A stretch of DNA of 64,000 bases from NCBI GenBank assembly GCA_016592635.1, contig AP023240.1, forward strand, positions 3,451,630 through 3,515,629. Direction: 5' to 3'. The translations under genes and the position numbers were made by a program. The stretch is from Methyloprofundus sp. (GTDB taxonomy: Bacteria; Pseudomonadota; Gammaproteobacteria; Methylococcales; Methylomonadaceae). The notes under the pieces were generated by a model. That model was given only the letters and a program-made list of their open reading frames with translations, ran no database searches and was not told the DNA's origin. Positions 7,323 through 16,131 of this stretch are shown here, one piece after another (position 1 is the first letter of the stretch; the number at the start of each line of letters is the position of its first letter).

Positions 7323-8261
7323 ATGTCCTTGCTTGCAAGACTTTGGAATAGAGCAAAAATTGGCACTAACTTTAAAATTGGCCCCATAACACTACACCTA
7401 CGCGCGAGCAAAAGTACTAATGTTGCACATAACTGGCCCAGATCGCCACTTAAACATAAACCTCTAGCACAACAGACAAATCAACTACCAACAAGTCCCT
7501 TAGTAGATGCGTCTTTAACAAAAACTAATGAGTTAACTGAAACTACAACACCTTCAGGAACAAACGTTGCCCTTATTGTAGGAACGGGGCCAGGTCTAGG
7601 GAGTGCTCTTGCGCACCGTTTTGCCAAAGCTGGAATGTCCATCGCTATCGCAGCCCGTAACACTAAAAAACTGGCAGGACTAATACAAGAAATCCAGATG
7701 TCTGGAAACCATATTCGTGCTTATGGGTGTGATGCCACAGATGAACAGTCGGTAAAATCGTTACTAGCATTGGTTAGCAAGGAAATGGGCCCCCCAAACC
7801 TTGTTGTTTATAATGTAGAACATTTTATTCCTGGCACCATAACTGAAATTGAAACCCCAGCATTTGAAGAGTGCTGGCGTGCAATGACCTTAGGTGGTTT
7901 TTTAGTGGGTCGGGAGGCAGCTCGACTTATGTTGCCTCGCGGCTCTGGGACAATTATTTATACTGGGGCTAGCGCCGCATTACGGGGGCGGGCAGAATAT
8001 ATTAATATGGCAGTGGGAAAATTTGGTGTGCGAGCCCTATCTCAAAGCATGGCTCGCGATCTTGGTCCTAAAGGGATACATGTCGCTCATGTTATTTTAG
8101 ACAGCGGCATTCTTTCTCAGAACTCCAAAAAGCTGGCCAAAAAACGAGCTTCAGCACTTTTCCCAGAGCACATAGCTGAAACTTATTATCAGCTATACAC
8201 TCAACACCATAGTGCATGGACTCAAGAACTAGACTTACGCCCTTGGGTTGAATCGTTTTAA
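7323..8261 (+). CDS. Atypical short-chain dehydrogenase/reductase-like protein
   Basis: The protein has 312 residues. The first 80 are a low-complexity polar extension unlike usual SDRs. A Rossmann fold follows with the nucleotide-binding loop IVGTGPGLGSALAHRF (about 88-103), an Arg pair (AARNTKK), CDATDE and the serine region IIYTGASAALRGRAEY. The usual active-site Tyr-x-x-x-Lys is not present: the Lys in MAVGKFGVRAL has Met four residues before it, while the nearest Tyr is seven before. The subgroup matching SMARDLGPKGIHVAHVI is known to be divergent at this position. The substrate is unknown. It sits 24 bases after yajQ. Confidence 0.85.
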   Translation: MSLLARLWNRAKIGTNFKIGPITLHLRASKSTNVAHNWPRSPLKHKPLAQQTNQLPTSPLVDASLTKTNELTETTTPSGTNVALIVGTGPGLGSALAHRFAKAGMSIAIAARNTKKLAGLIQEIQMSGNHIRAYGCDATDEQSVKSLLALVSKEMGPPNLVVYNVEHFIPGTITEIETPAFEECWRAMTLGGFLVGREAARLMLPRGSGTIIYTGASAALRGRAEYINMAVGKFGVRALSQSMARDLGPKGIHVAHVILDSGILSQNSKKLAKKRASALFPEHIAETYYQLYTQHHSAWTQELDLRPWVESF

Positions 8262-8300
8262 ATACTCAACAAGGCAACACCTGCGCCAAGAAGTTTCAAA

Positions 8301-8840
8301 CTACCATTTCATCATCGGTGCAGGATTAAACGGATGTTTTACAAACCACTTTGCAGCCAACTTACCTAAATTCTTATGAAACCCTGCATTTGGAAATGCA
8401 GCTAATACACTACTAATATCATCTTTAGATAAGCCAAACTTAAACAAGCCAAACGAAAAATCCACCAAGTCTCCTTGGCGAAATATCTCCACTAACGGAT
8501 AACGCTCATCACTAAATGCTCTTATCTTATGATGTTCACTAATCATCAATTCAATTTCAGTAGACCACTGCTGTAAATTATTTATCTCTAGATAGGCCAA
8601 TGCAGGCGGTATAGAGGGTGGAATATAATCTACGGTTTTTTCAACCCATATACCTATATCATGAAAACAAGCGGCAGTAATTATTTTTTCGCGCTCTTCA
8701 GCACTACAGTCATGCAATGCCAAGCAGAAATGAACCATCCGATAGACGTGATTTTTATAACCCTCATACTCATCCCCAATGAGATCTTGCCACTGACCTA
8801 ATATATCTTCTAGTAAAGGTATTTTTTGTTCAACAAGCAT
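8301..8840 (-). CDS. HD-domain (predicted phosphohydrolase) protein
   Basis: The protein has about 179 residues. HD-type metal ligands appear as H in HVYRMVHFCLAL, the HD pair in ACFHDIGIW, and the H in ISEHHKIRAF. The domain hydrolyses phosphate esters or nucleotides in related proteins; the substrate here is not evident. Start at ATG 8840 is chosen because aggggaa lies 7 bases upstream. A longer frame to 8912 adds a hydrophobic stretch without a ribosome site. It is convergent with the SDR gene (39-base gap). Confidence 0.8.
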   Translation of the reverse strand: MLVEQKIPLLEDILGQWQDLIGDEYEGYKNHVYRMVHFCLALHDCSAEEREKIITAACFHDIGIWVEKTVDYIPPSIPPALAYLEINNLQQWSTEIELMISEHHKIRAFSDERYPLVEIFRQGDLVDFSFGLFKFGLSKDDISSVLAAFPNAGFHKNLGKLAAKWFVKHPFNPAPMMKW

Positions 8841-9076
8841 ACTTATTCCCCTGAAAAAATTTACCTGCGCACTTATGATTAACAAAATAATAGCATGGAA
8901 AAGCAATATCAAGCCAACCTTAGCGGCTCATTCTATCCAACCCAATAAACTAAACCACCTACCCTTAATGACTGGTATTTAGACTGGGGCAACCTTTTTA
9001 CTTAAAGGAGGTTTCCTCAGCAATTATTTCTCTGTAAACTTTACCAATTTATTATTGCAAGTGGAGCAACAAGCTA

Positions 9077-9793
9077 ATGGGTAGAGCCTACCAAAATCGT
9101 AAAGAGTCTATGGCAAAAACGTCGGATGCCAAAGCAAAAGTCTACAGTAAATATGGCCGTGAAATTTATGTGTGCGCTAAAGCAGGTGGTGTCGATACTG
9201 ATGGTAACCTAGCATTACGCAGTGTCATTGAGCGCGCGAAAAAAAGCCAAGTGCCTTCACATGTGATTGAAAAAGCGATAGACAAGGCGAAAGGTGGTGG
9301 TGGCGAAGATTTTTCCCCTGCTCGTTATGAAGGTTTTGGCCCTGGAAACTGTATGGTTATCATCGACTGCCTGACCGACAATCCTAACCGTACTTTTGGT
9401 GATGTACGTCAGTGTTTTACCAAAACAAAGTGTAAAATTGGTACCCAAGGTGTCGCCAGCCATATGTTTGATCATGTGGCTATTTTTGCCTTTAATCATG
9501 ACGATGAAGAGGCAGTTCTGGAAGCCCTGCTAATGGCTGACGTGGATGTTACTGATATTGAAAGTGAAGCAGAAGTAGTCACTGTTTTTAGCCCACCATC
9601 AGAATATGCCAAAGCAAAACAGGCACTAGCAGATACAATAGAAGGCATTGACTTTGAGGTGGATGAAATTCAATTTGTACCCAAAAGCACAAAATCACTC
9701 ACTGGTGATGATAGTGCACTATTTGAACGCTTTATAGATATGCTCAATGATTTAGATGATGTGCAAAATATTTATCATGATGTTGAGCTTTAA
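9077..9793 (+). CDS. YebC/PmpR-family (YeeN type) regulator
   Basis: The 238-residue protein matches the YebC family through [49 protein letters not shown] and [19 protein letters not shown]. The shorter, diverged N-terminus ([15 protein letters not shown]) is that of the YeeN branch. Family members act as transcription regulators or help ribosomes through difficult proline runs. Which of these applies here cannot be told from sequence. The gene stands alone and ends before a strong hairpin at 9829-9861. Confidence 0.88.
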   Translation: MGRAYQNRKESMAKTSDAKAKVYSKYGREIYVCAKAGGVDTDGNLALRSVIERAKKSQVPSHVIEKAIDKAKGGGGEDFSPARYEGFGPGNCMVIIDCLTDNPNRTFGDVRQCFTKTKCKIGTQGVASHMFDHVAIFAFNHDDEEAVLEALLMADVDVTDIESEAEVVTVFSPPSEYAKAKQALADTIEGIDFEVDEIQFVPKSTKSLTGDDSALFERFIDMLNDLDDVQNIYHDVEL

Positions 9794-9828
9794 GTAGCCA
9801 CTTAAGCCGCTAACAACCAAATCATTAC

Positions 9829-9861
9829 CTGGCCAATATACCCTCTGTTTATATTGGCCAG
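9829..9861. terminator. Hairpin between convergent genes, likely terminator
   Basis: A perfect 12-bp inverted repeat, ctggccaatata and tatattggccag, has a 9-base loop and lies between the convergent YebC-type gene and the cytochrome gene. There is no long T-run on either side, so termination efficiency is uncertain. The position suggests it serves both strands. Confidence 0.55.
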
Positions 9862-9886
9862 AATTCAGCCATACAATTCATTCTGC

Positions 9887-11035
9887 CTAGTCAACAAAGC
9901 TTTTAGCAAGTCCATGACATAAATCACATGCAATCTCGGTACCTGCAGACACAACAGCCAACAATTCACCTTCACTATTTTTTAATACCCTTTTAACTGG
10001 CACTTTTGCCAATCGCGTACCAAGATGATCTGCTCCATGACAAGTGGCACAGCGATCACCCTCACTTATGTCTCCAGCAAATTTCCCATGCCCCTCGGCA
10101 TCAATCCAGCTCGGCTCATTCACTGGGTGCATACCGTGCGGCCCTTGCAAAGTACCATTAGGAAAGCTGTCCACTTGATGACAGGTAATACACTCAGATA
10201 TTGTGCCTGCATGTCCTTGTAATTGTATTGTCGCAACATTAGCACTAGCATCAGAGCCTCTACCATGACAGGAATCACAACCTAATTCCAAATGCTTATC
10301 CAAGCCATTACGATACAAAACATGATCATTTTCCGCAAAAAGAGGCACTATTGCAGTTAATCGCTCAAAGCAATTATCAAGTGTATGCTGTACTTGTTTA
10401 AAACTAGAAAATGAATCAGCCTGCACACGAATACGACAAGGCAACTCAGCTAACTCACTCTCCCTAAAGGAAAAGTGATTAACCTCGTTACTTTGGTTGT
10501 CGTCAGAAAGTAACACCTCAGTCAAGTCATCATACAATTTAAGCGAATTTGGATAAACTCCCTTAAAACTCCCTGTTACGCTAAGAGTAAACCCTTCATA
10601 TTTAACATCATCAATTGCCACTTCACTCAATACATCATTTGGCGCACTGACATACTGACTATCACTACAAATTTCTGGGCTATTTTCAACTTCTAAAGAT
10701 TGCACTAGCGAATGTAAACGAACTTCTACAACACAGGGAATGCTATCTTCTTGGATATTTTTCAACTTAAATTTTAGCATTCCTTTACGAGTCGTTTCGC
10801 TAGCAAGCTGACTACCTCTCCCAGCATCAATCAATTCAACTTGATAAGGTCGCTCGCCTTGTAGGGCGACCTTTACTTTAAGCTCCTGCTTTTCATTATC
10901 ATACTGTGCACTTTTAATGATTAAAGAATAACCACTATTCTGCTGATCCGCCCATGCAAAATGATCATATGCCAAACTAATTATCAAAAAAAGAACCCAC
11001 TGTAGAAATAATAACTGGCTGAATCTATCTATCAT
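9887..11035 (-). CDS. Secreted tetrahaem c-type cytochrome with duplicated N-terminal domain
   Basis: The protein has 382 residues with a signal peptide (about 1-30, ending AWADQQ). Two similar stretches follow, about 33-125 and 140-230. Each has a paired-Cys pattern: IPCVVEV then PEICSD, and LPCRIRV then LDNCFE. The C-terminal part carries four haem-attachment motifs: CDSCH, CITCH, CATCH and CDLCH. The family is unknown. It probably transfers electrons in the periplasm or outside the cell. ATG 11035 is favoured over 11047 because ggggc lies just upstream. No cytochrome-maturation or partner gene is adjacent. Confidence 0.85.
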   Translation of the reverse strand: MIDRFSQLLFLQWVLFLIISLAYDHFAWADQQNSGYSLIIKSAQYDNEKQELKVKVALQGERPYQVELIDAGRGSQLASETTRKGMLKFKLKNIQEDSIPCVVEVRLHSLVQSLEVENSPEICSDSQYVSAPNDVLSEVAIDDVKYEGFTLSVTGSFKGVYPNSLKLYDDLTEVLLSDDNQSNEVNHFSFRESELAELPCRIRVQADSFSSFKQVQHTLDNCFERLTAIVPLFAENDHVLYRNGLDKHLELGCDSCHGRGSDASANVATIQLQGHAGTISECITCHQVDSFPNGTLQGPHGMHPVNEPSWIDAEGHGKFAGDISEGDRCATCHGADHLGTRLAKVPVKRVLKNSEGELLAVVSAGTEIACDLCHGLAKSFVD

Positions 11036-11816
11036 AAAGCCCCGCATGCATAGATTTTAGGTTTATCAATTACCTAGTAGAAATACATATTTCTGCCAAA
11101 ATATTTACCTAAAATTTAGCAACATATATGCCAGTTAGGTAGCATCTATATAAAATGCATGCTCAAGCTAGCCTAAGGCACTTATTTAACAATTAAAGCG
11201 TTACCCTTCCCCGACAAACACTACTGATTCATCACCAATACTTTAACTTATGTTGATCTACTCCACTTTAAAGTGCGATATAAAACACCGTGATAATATA
11301 TAAAACAAGAAAATATCTTAGCTTTTTAAGGGGAATTTTTTACGTCACCTTATGACGACAACTAGCGTGACATATGGGAGGCAACTTAAGTATTTATAAT
11401 AAAGTTAAAGCTAATCTACCTCACAGCTACAGTACACAGGAAAAAATTTCACCTTCTTTTTTCTTGAATTTTCAAGTTCCCTTAATATATAAAATAACAA
11501 GGGACATCTGTCCCTTTTTTAGCAACCCTTACTACCACTCACCTTTATCACTTAGGCGGTAAACTACAGCCACTCTCTTAAAAACTCATTACTTGCCACT
11601 TATTGACACGGTAAACTCTAGTGGATAGACTGCTTTTTCAAGATAAAAATACCAACTTTAAAAGCTAGATTATGCAAAGCCGTATTCAGGTAGCAAGTGC
11701 CGCATCATAGCTGCTAAGGTGGGATTTTTAAGAGGGCTTTTACCTCTACTGAGTATTTATAGATTCAATCATCAGTCAACACTAAAAGTACATCAATCTT
11801 TTTTAGGAAAATAATC
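11036..11816. other. Long gene-free region with an isolated terminator
   Basis: This is about 780 bases, AT-rich, between two genes transcribed away from each other. A 62-codon frame at 11374-11562 spans the terminator at 11499-11520 and looks spurious. Short inverted motifs occur near 11347-11375. The presence of a good terminator with no gene before it suggests a small transcript starting within about 11100-11400. The 3' part holds the promoter and leader of the gene at 11817, but I see no clear riboswitch. Confidence 0.5.
11499..11520 (+). terminator. Strong intrinsic terminator without an upstream gene
   Basis: The stem gggac/gtccc with a 4-base loop (aagggacatctgtccc) is followed directly by six T residues. 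It is a compact, textbook intrinsic terminator on the plus strand. No convincing coding gene ends before it, which hints at a small RNA. Confidence 0.75.
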
Positions 11817-13281
11817 ATGCGTAAGTTAAAACAATCTTTATTAATGAGTGCAGCAATAATGAGTATAGGAGGATCAATTTCTAGTTGGGCAAGCAGCGCA
11901 GATAGAACTAATTTTTCCACCGCAACCAGCACACTATGGATGCCAAAACTCAATGTAGATGGTGTTAATATGTTAAATAGTGTTGGCATAAAACTTGATT
12001 TTGCGACCCAAACATTTTCTATAGAAGGCTTTACCCCTGTACCACCATCTTCTATAGAACTTGAACAACTCAGTGACAGCTCTTTTCGATTCAATGCTGC
12101 AGAGGGACAATGGTATGTCATTGAGATATTTAATGTGGCTAGGAATTTAAATGACGTTAATGGGTACAATTGTAATAATAGTTAAAAGTGGCCTCGGACT
12201 AAAAATTATAGATGCATCATCTACTGTAATAGAACAGTCATGTGGAGCAAGCGGAACGGGAAACGTACATAATTTGATACATTTTAATGCAGGCCTTGGT
12301 GGTCAATTTCAAATCAATGTTGTGCCTAATTTAGCAGGTACAGATATTGCTGGAAAATTTAGCATCAGAGTACAACCTAAATACGATGATCTAAATGTAG
12401 CTTGGGATACTAATTTTGAACCCAATAATACTGGTCTCAACGCAGCACCAATTGCTTTAGGTGCACAAAATTCAATTACCAGCAATATAGAGGAGCGTAG
12501 TACTAGTTTTGGAACAAATCAGACAGATTTCGACTGGTATCAGTTTAATACTGAACCAGAACAAAATTATGTTATTGAGATATATAATGCTAGTAACCTA
12601 CTAGGCTCAGAAAGTGGTTACAATTGCAATAATAGCTATAATAATGGCGTTGGGCTCAAAATCACCGATTCTTTATTTACAGAAATAGCCAGTACATGCA
12701 CACCAAGTGGCACAGGTAACGTGCATAACCGCGTGACTTTTAAGTCTGGTATTGGCGGAGTGTTCCATATTGGTGTCATTCCTAATTCTCCAACTGCTCA
12801 TGGCACATATAGCCTCAGAGTTCTACCATTTCATGACAACCCAGCTAATTCGTGGAACACCGAACTTGAGCCAAATAACTCTCCTATTAATGCATTTTTT
12901 ATACCCCCTAATGAAACTATAACAAGTCAGATTAAAGAGAGAAATACCAGCTATAGTACAAATTCGCCCGACCGTGACTATTATCGTTTTGAAGGTGAAG
13001 CGAGTCAAAATTATCGAGTTGAGCTACTTGATGTATCCAGTAACCTAAAGGCTGGACAAGGATATAATTGCAACAATAGCTATCTCAGTGGTGTTGGATT
13101 ACAAGTTCTTGACTCACAATTTATACAATTAGCAAGTCAATGTAGACCGACTGAAGAAGGAAATAATGTACATAACTTTATCCAATTTAGAACTGGTCTA
13201 AGTGGTGTTTACTATATTGGTGTGATTCCAAATGCAGCAAATGCGTTTGGTAGCTACAACTTACGCGTAGTAAAGCAGTAA
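11817..13281 (+). pseudogene. Secreted repeat protein (PPC-like repeats), frameshifted
   Basis: Frame 1 (11817-12185) gives a signal peptide (MRKLKQSLLMSAAIMSIGG... ending about SSWASS) and the start of repeat 1, then TAA. Frame 2 carries on to 13281. Three tandem units of about 130-145 residues follow the pattern YxIEIxN, GYNCNNS, GVGL, SxC, SGTGNVHN, IGVIPN and SLRV. They resemble pre-peptidase C-terminal type beta domains. Comparison with repeats 2 and 3 shows that repeat 1 should read NNS-Y-K-S-G; the DNA reads agttaaaagtggc, lacking two bases near 12183-12187. One TA of a TATA was probably lost. Each repeat has two Cys. Function is unknown; an extracellular or surface role is likely. Confidence 0.8.
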
Positions 13282-13322
13282 CACAAAGCACATGACTAAA
13301 TTCACTTTTTGAACATAGTACG

Positions 13323-13421
13323 GTTGGGTTGGCTTTCTAACATAATGCGAAAAAAGTAACCCAACATTCCCAAAATACCACTACGTTGGGGTTCTAACTT
13401 AACCCCAACATACTGTTTTTT
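13323..13421 (+). terminator. Two consecutive hairpins with interchangeable arms; second is a terminator
   Basis: Hairpin 1 pairs gttgggtt (13323-13330) with aacccaac (13358-13365). Hairpin 2 pairs gttggggtt (13385-13393) with aaccccaac (13401-13409), loop of 7, followed by atactgttttttc. Hairpin 2 fits an intrinsic terminator for the gene ending at 13281. Arms 2 and 3 could also pair with each other, so an attenuator-like switch is possible. Confidence 0.6.
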
Positions 13422-13422
13422 C

Positions 13423-13463
13423 TTGACTTCATAATAAATAATCTATACATTTGTATATACAAA
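13423..13463 (+). promoter_or_regulatory. brnTA promoter with palindromic operator candidate
   Basis: TTGACT (13423-13428) and TATACA (13444-13449) are spaced 15 bases, slightly short for sigma-70. The -10 box runs directly into a perfect 14-base palindrome, tttgtatatacaaa (13450-13463). brnT begins at 13477. BrnA antitoxins repress their own operon in known systems, so this palindrome is a reasonable autoregulatory site. The assignment is inferred from position and symmetry. Confidence 0.55.
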
Positions 13464-13476
13464 CAAGGTTTTAACT

Positions 13477-13750
13477 ATGCATGAATGGAACGATGAAAAA
13501 AATCAAAAAAATATCATTGAACGTGGTTTAGATTTTACAGATGCGGAAATCGTATTTTCTGGCACATGCCACCTTTGAAGATACACGATTTAATTATGGC
13601 GAACCGCGTTTTATTACATTTGGAATGTTGGAAAAACGGTTGATTGTTATAGCCCATACTCCGCGTGGTCATAAAACTAGAATTATTTCAATGAGAAAGG
13701 CAAATAATCGTGAACAAAAAATCTATAAAGAGCGACTTGAAACGTCTTGA
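13477..13750 (+). pseudogene. brnT: BrnT-family toxin, frameshifted
   Basis: BrnT is an RNase-type toxin of type II toxin-antitoxin pairs. The first frame (ATG 13477, MHEWNDEKNQKNIIERGLDF, DAEIVFSGT) stops at TGA 13576-13578. The rest of the family sequence, TFEDTRFNYGEPRFITFGML and RIISMRKANNREQK, is in the next frame up to 13750. A join such as FSGTHATFEDTR needs two more bases at 13563-13567, where the DNA reads ggcacatgcc; loss of one CA from a CACA run explains it. The toxin is probably inactive unless the base change is an assembly error. Its end overlaps brnA by 41 bases. Confidence 0.82.
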
Positions 13751-13982
13751 TGCAATGCATGATGAAGACATCGATTATGCAGATATTCCTGAATTTGATG
13801 ATACTTTTTTACGCTCGGTGGAAATGAAAATAACACCTGAAAAAAAGCCTATATCCTTACGTGTGGATGCGGATGTATTAGATTGGATGAAAGGACAAGG
13901 AAAAGGCTACCAAAGTCGAATTAATGCCATTTTACGCGCCTATTATGAGGCGCATAAAAATGAACATGCCAATCATTTATAG
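13710..13982 (+). CDS. brnA: BrnA-family antitoxin
   Basis: This is a 90-residue antitoxin that neutralises BrnT and binds operator DNA. It shows the family pattern RLDAMHDEDIDYADIPEFDD at about 12-31 and the C-terminal ribbon-helix-helix region KPISLRVDADVLDWMKGQGKGYQSRINAILRAYYEAH, of which the RVDADVLDW and YQSRIN parts are characteristic. Start is GTG 13710, inside the end of brnT, as is usual for the pair. The antitoxin is intact while the toxin is broken, the stable direction of decay. Confidence 0.88.
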   Translation: MNKKSIKSDLKRLDAMHDEDIDYADIPEFDDTFLRSVEMKITPEKKPISLRVDADVLDWMKGQGKGYQSRINAILRAYYEAHKNEHANHL

Positions 13983-14078
13983 ACAAGGGTTAGGCACGTT
14001 TGATAATACTAAAAACCAATCACTTTTCCCTCCCCCTCACACATAATAAAATTCACCTCCTCCATTCAAAGCCCCCCA

Positions 14079-14098
14079 CTTGTCACAAAGCTGTCATA
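14079..14098 (+). promoter_or_regulatory. Pho box upstream of phoB
   Basis: The sequence cttgtcacaaagctgtcat contains two 11-base-spaced CTGTCA-type half-sites (TTGTCAC and CTGTCAT), matching the PhoB-binding consensus. It lies about 60 bases before the phoB start, as expected for phosphate-starvation autoregulation. Confidence 0.75.
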
Positions 14099-14155
14099 TA
14101 AAATGGTTTAAAATGTCTCTCATCTAAACTTAAGCTAGCCATATACTTAAATACT

Positions 14156-14854
14156 ATGAGCAAATTCACCATTTTAGTCGTTGAAGACGAAGAAGCCATT
14201 CGCCAAATGCTGGTTATGGTGTTACAACAATATGACTTTACGGTAATAGAGGCTGCTGATGTGGCTCAAGCTGAAGTAATATTGACTGATATATTGCCTG
14301 ACCTTATTTTACTAGACTGGATGCTGCCTAAAGTAACAGGGGATCAATGGACTCGTCAGTTAAAATCTGATGATAATTACCAAGATATTCCTATTATTTT
14401 GTTAACCGCCAAGGGTGAAGAGGCTGATAAAATTCGTGGTTTAGATTTAGGAGCTGATGATTATGTGACTAAACCTTTTTCGCCTAAAGAACTGGTTTCA
14501 CGTATCAAAGCAGTATTACGTAGAAGTGGCAAAATCCATGATTTAACCCAAATTAAATGTCAGGATATTGTGCTGGATACCAAAAACCACAGTGTCAATA
14601 TTGGTGAACAAGCAGTCGAAATTAGCCCTACCGAATTCCGCTTACTCAGCTTCTTTCTCACTCACCCAGACAAAGTATTTAATCGCACCCAGTTACTTGA
14701 TCAGGTGTGGGGGCGTAGTGTGTATATTGAGGAAAGAACAGTTGATGTGCATATCCGTCGCTTGCGCAAAATTCTGGCAAAACACCAACGCGAAGAATGG
14801 CTACAAACCGTACGTGGTTTTGGTTATAAATTTTCTGGTAAGAACGACTCATGA
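14156..14854 (+). CDS. phoB: PhoB phosphate-regulon response regulator
   Basis: The protein has 232 residues: a receiver domain (1-120) with acidic pocket VVEDEEA, phospho-acceptor Asp in LILLDWMLPKVTG (about 54), LTAKGEE and KPFSPKEL. An OmpR-type winged helix follows (130-230) with SPTEFRLLSFFLTHP and YIEERTVDVHIRRLRK. It activates phosphate-starvation genes when phosphorylated by PhoR. A Pho box lies upstream. Its stop overlaps the phoR start (ATGA), so the pair is translationally coupled. Confidence 0.95.
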   Translation: MSKFTILVVEDEEAIRQMLVMVLQQYDFTVIEAADVAQAEVILTDILPDLILLDWMLPKVTGDQWTRQLKSDDNYQDIPIILLTAKGEEADKIRGLDLGADDYVTKPFSPKELVSRIKAVLRRSGKIHDLTQIKCQDIVLDTKNHSVNIGEQAVEISPTEFRLLSFFLTHPDKVFNRTQLLDQVWGRSVYIEERTVDVHIRRLRKILAKHQREEWLQTVRGFGYKFSGKNDS

Positions 14855-16131
14855 ATTTTTGGTATCGCGACTTATTACTGTTTATCGCAACCTTTTTAAT
14901 GGCTGCTATTATCAGCTTTTATACTGGCAATTTGTTCTTAGTACTGCTTTTGGTTTGTATTGTTTTTATCATTCGCCAGACCTATTTACTTTACCAGCTA
15001 GAGCAATGGTTACAAACTGGGGCAAAAAAAAAGCCGCCGAATCATGGCGGCATTTGGCAACAAATTTATCAGCATATTGCTCGCATTAAAAAGCTGACTA
15101 AAAAGCGCAAAAATAGCCTAAGACCCATTATTGAACAGTTCCGGAAATCAACAGCTGCCTTACCTGATGCAGTGGTAGTCTTGGAAAAGCATGATGAAGT
15201 CTCTTGGTTTAATGGTGCAGCCAGAACCATGCTCGGCTTAAAAAAAGGCGATAAAGGTCAACGTATACACCACTTGATCAACGACCCTGCCTTTATTGAA
15301 TTTTTAAACCACAAAAATCAGGGAGAAATATTAACCATACCGTCACCTGCAAATGACCAAGAAACCTTACAAATTAAAATTGTTAACTATGGTGAAAATA
15401 GCTATTCTCACCTATTAGTTGCGCATGATGTGACCTATCTGAAAAACATAGAACGTATGCGTAAGGATTTTGTCGATAATATTTCCCATGAATTACGTAC
15501 ACCTTTAACCGTTCTAAAAGGTTATTTAGAGACACTTGATGATCTGGATGATCAAAAGTCAGCTTTATTAACCCACTCTCTCCAACAAATGAGTGATCAA
15601 ACTTTGCGCATGCAATACTTGGTGGATGATTTATTACTTTTGGCTGATTTGGAAACCAAAAAAATCGAGAATCAATGCGTTGAAATTGCTCCACTGCTCA
15701 AGCAAATTTGCCTGGAAAGTGGTGCTTTGGAGCAACTGAATAATCGTATTGAGTTATTTATTGATTCAGATATTAATATCGTCGGCAACCCTAAAGAACT
15801 GCGCAGTGCTTTCTCAAACTTGATCGTTAACGCCCTTAAATACTCACCGCCAGATTCTATTGTTACCGTGCAATGGCACCAGTCTGAACACGCCGTTATT
15901 TTAGACATTATTGACCAAGGTGAAGGAATTCCTGCACTTGAAATCCCTAAAATCACCGAACGATTCTATCGTGTTGATGTCAAGCGCCCGCAAGAGCAAC
16001 GCGGCACAGGTTTGGGGCTGGCAATAGTCAAGCACACCCTGACTCGTCATAATGCTCAGTTAAATATTACTAGCGAATGGGGTAAGGGTAGTTACTTTAG
16101 TTGTGTTTTTCCAAAGAAGCGCTTTTGTTAA
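14851..16131 (+). CDS. phoR: PhoR phosphate-sensing histidine kinase
   Basis: The protein has 426 residues. Two N-terminal membrane spans lie at about 8-26 and 28-48, followed by a basic linker and a PAS domain (about 95-205, PDAVVVLEKHDEVSWFN). The H-box is FVDNISHELRTPLTVLKGYL, with the phospho-His near residue 213. The ATPase part shows the N-box SNLIVNALKYSPP, DQGEGIP and GTGLGLAIVKH. It has no large periplasmic sensor, as is usual for PhoR, which senses phosphate through PstSCAB/PhoU. The pst genes are not in this window. Confidence 0.95.
   Translation: MNFWYRDLLLFIATFLMAAIISFYTGNLFLVLLLVCIVFIIRQTYLLYQLEQWLQTGAKKKPPNHGGIWQQIYQHIARIKKLTKKRKNSLRPIIEQFRKSTAALPDAVVVLEKHDEVSWFNGAARTMLGLKKGDKGQRIHHLINDPAFIEFLNHKNQGEILTIPSPANDQETLQIKIVNYGENSYSHLLVAHDVTYLKNIERMRKDFVDNISHELRTPLTVLKGYLETLDDLDDQKSALLTHSLQQMSDQTLRMQYLVDDLLLLADLETKKIENQCVEIAPLLKQICLESGALEQLNNRIELFIDSDINIVGNPKELRSAFSNLIVNALKYSPPDSIVTVQWHQSEHAVILDIIDQGEGIPALEIPKITERFYRVDVKRPQEQRGTGLGLAIVKHTLTRHNAQLNITSEWGKGSYFSCVFPKKRFC

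Noticed and set aside
11374..11562. 62-codon open frame in the 11-kb gap
   Set aside because: It spans a strong intrinsic terminator and its protein looks random.
11660..11740. gcaaagcc...ggtagc...gccgc resembling the 3' half of a c-di-GMP-I riboswitch
   Set aside because: The essential 5' half (GGGCAAACC-type segment and tetraloop stem) is not present and helices do not form convincingly by eye. A covariance-model search would settle it.
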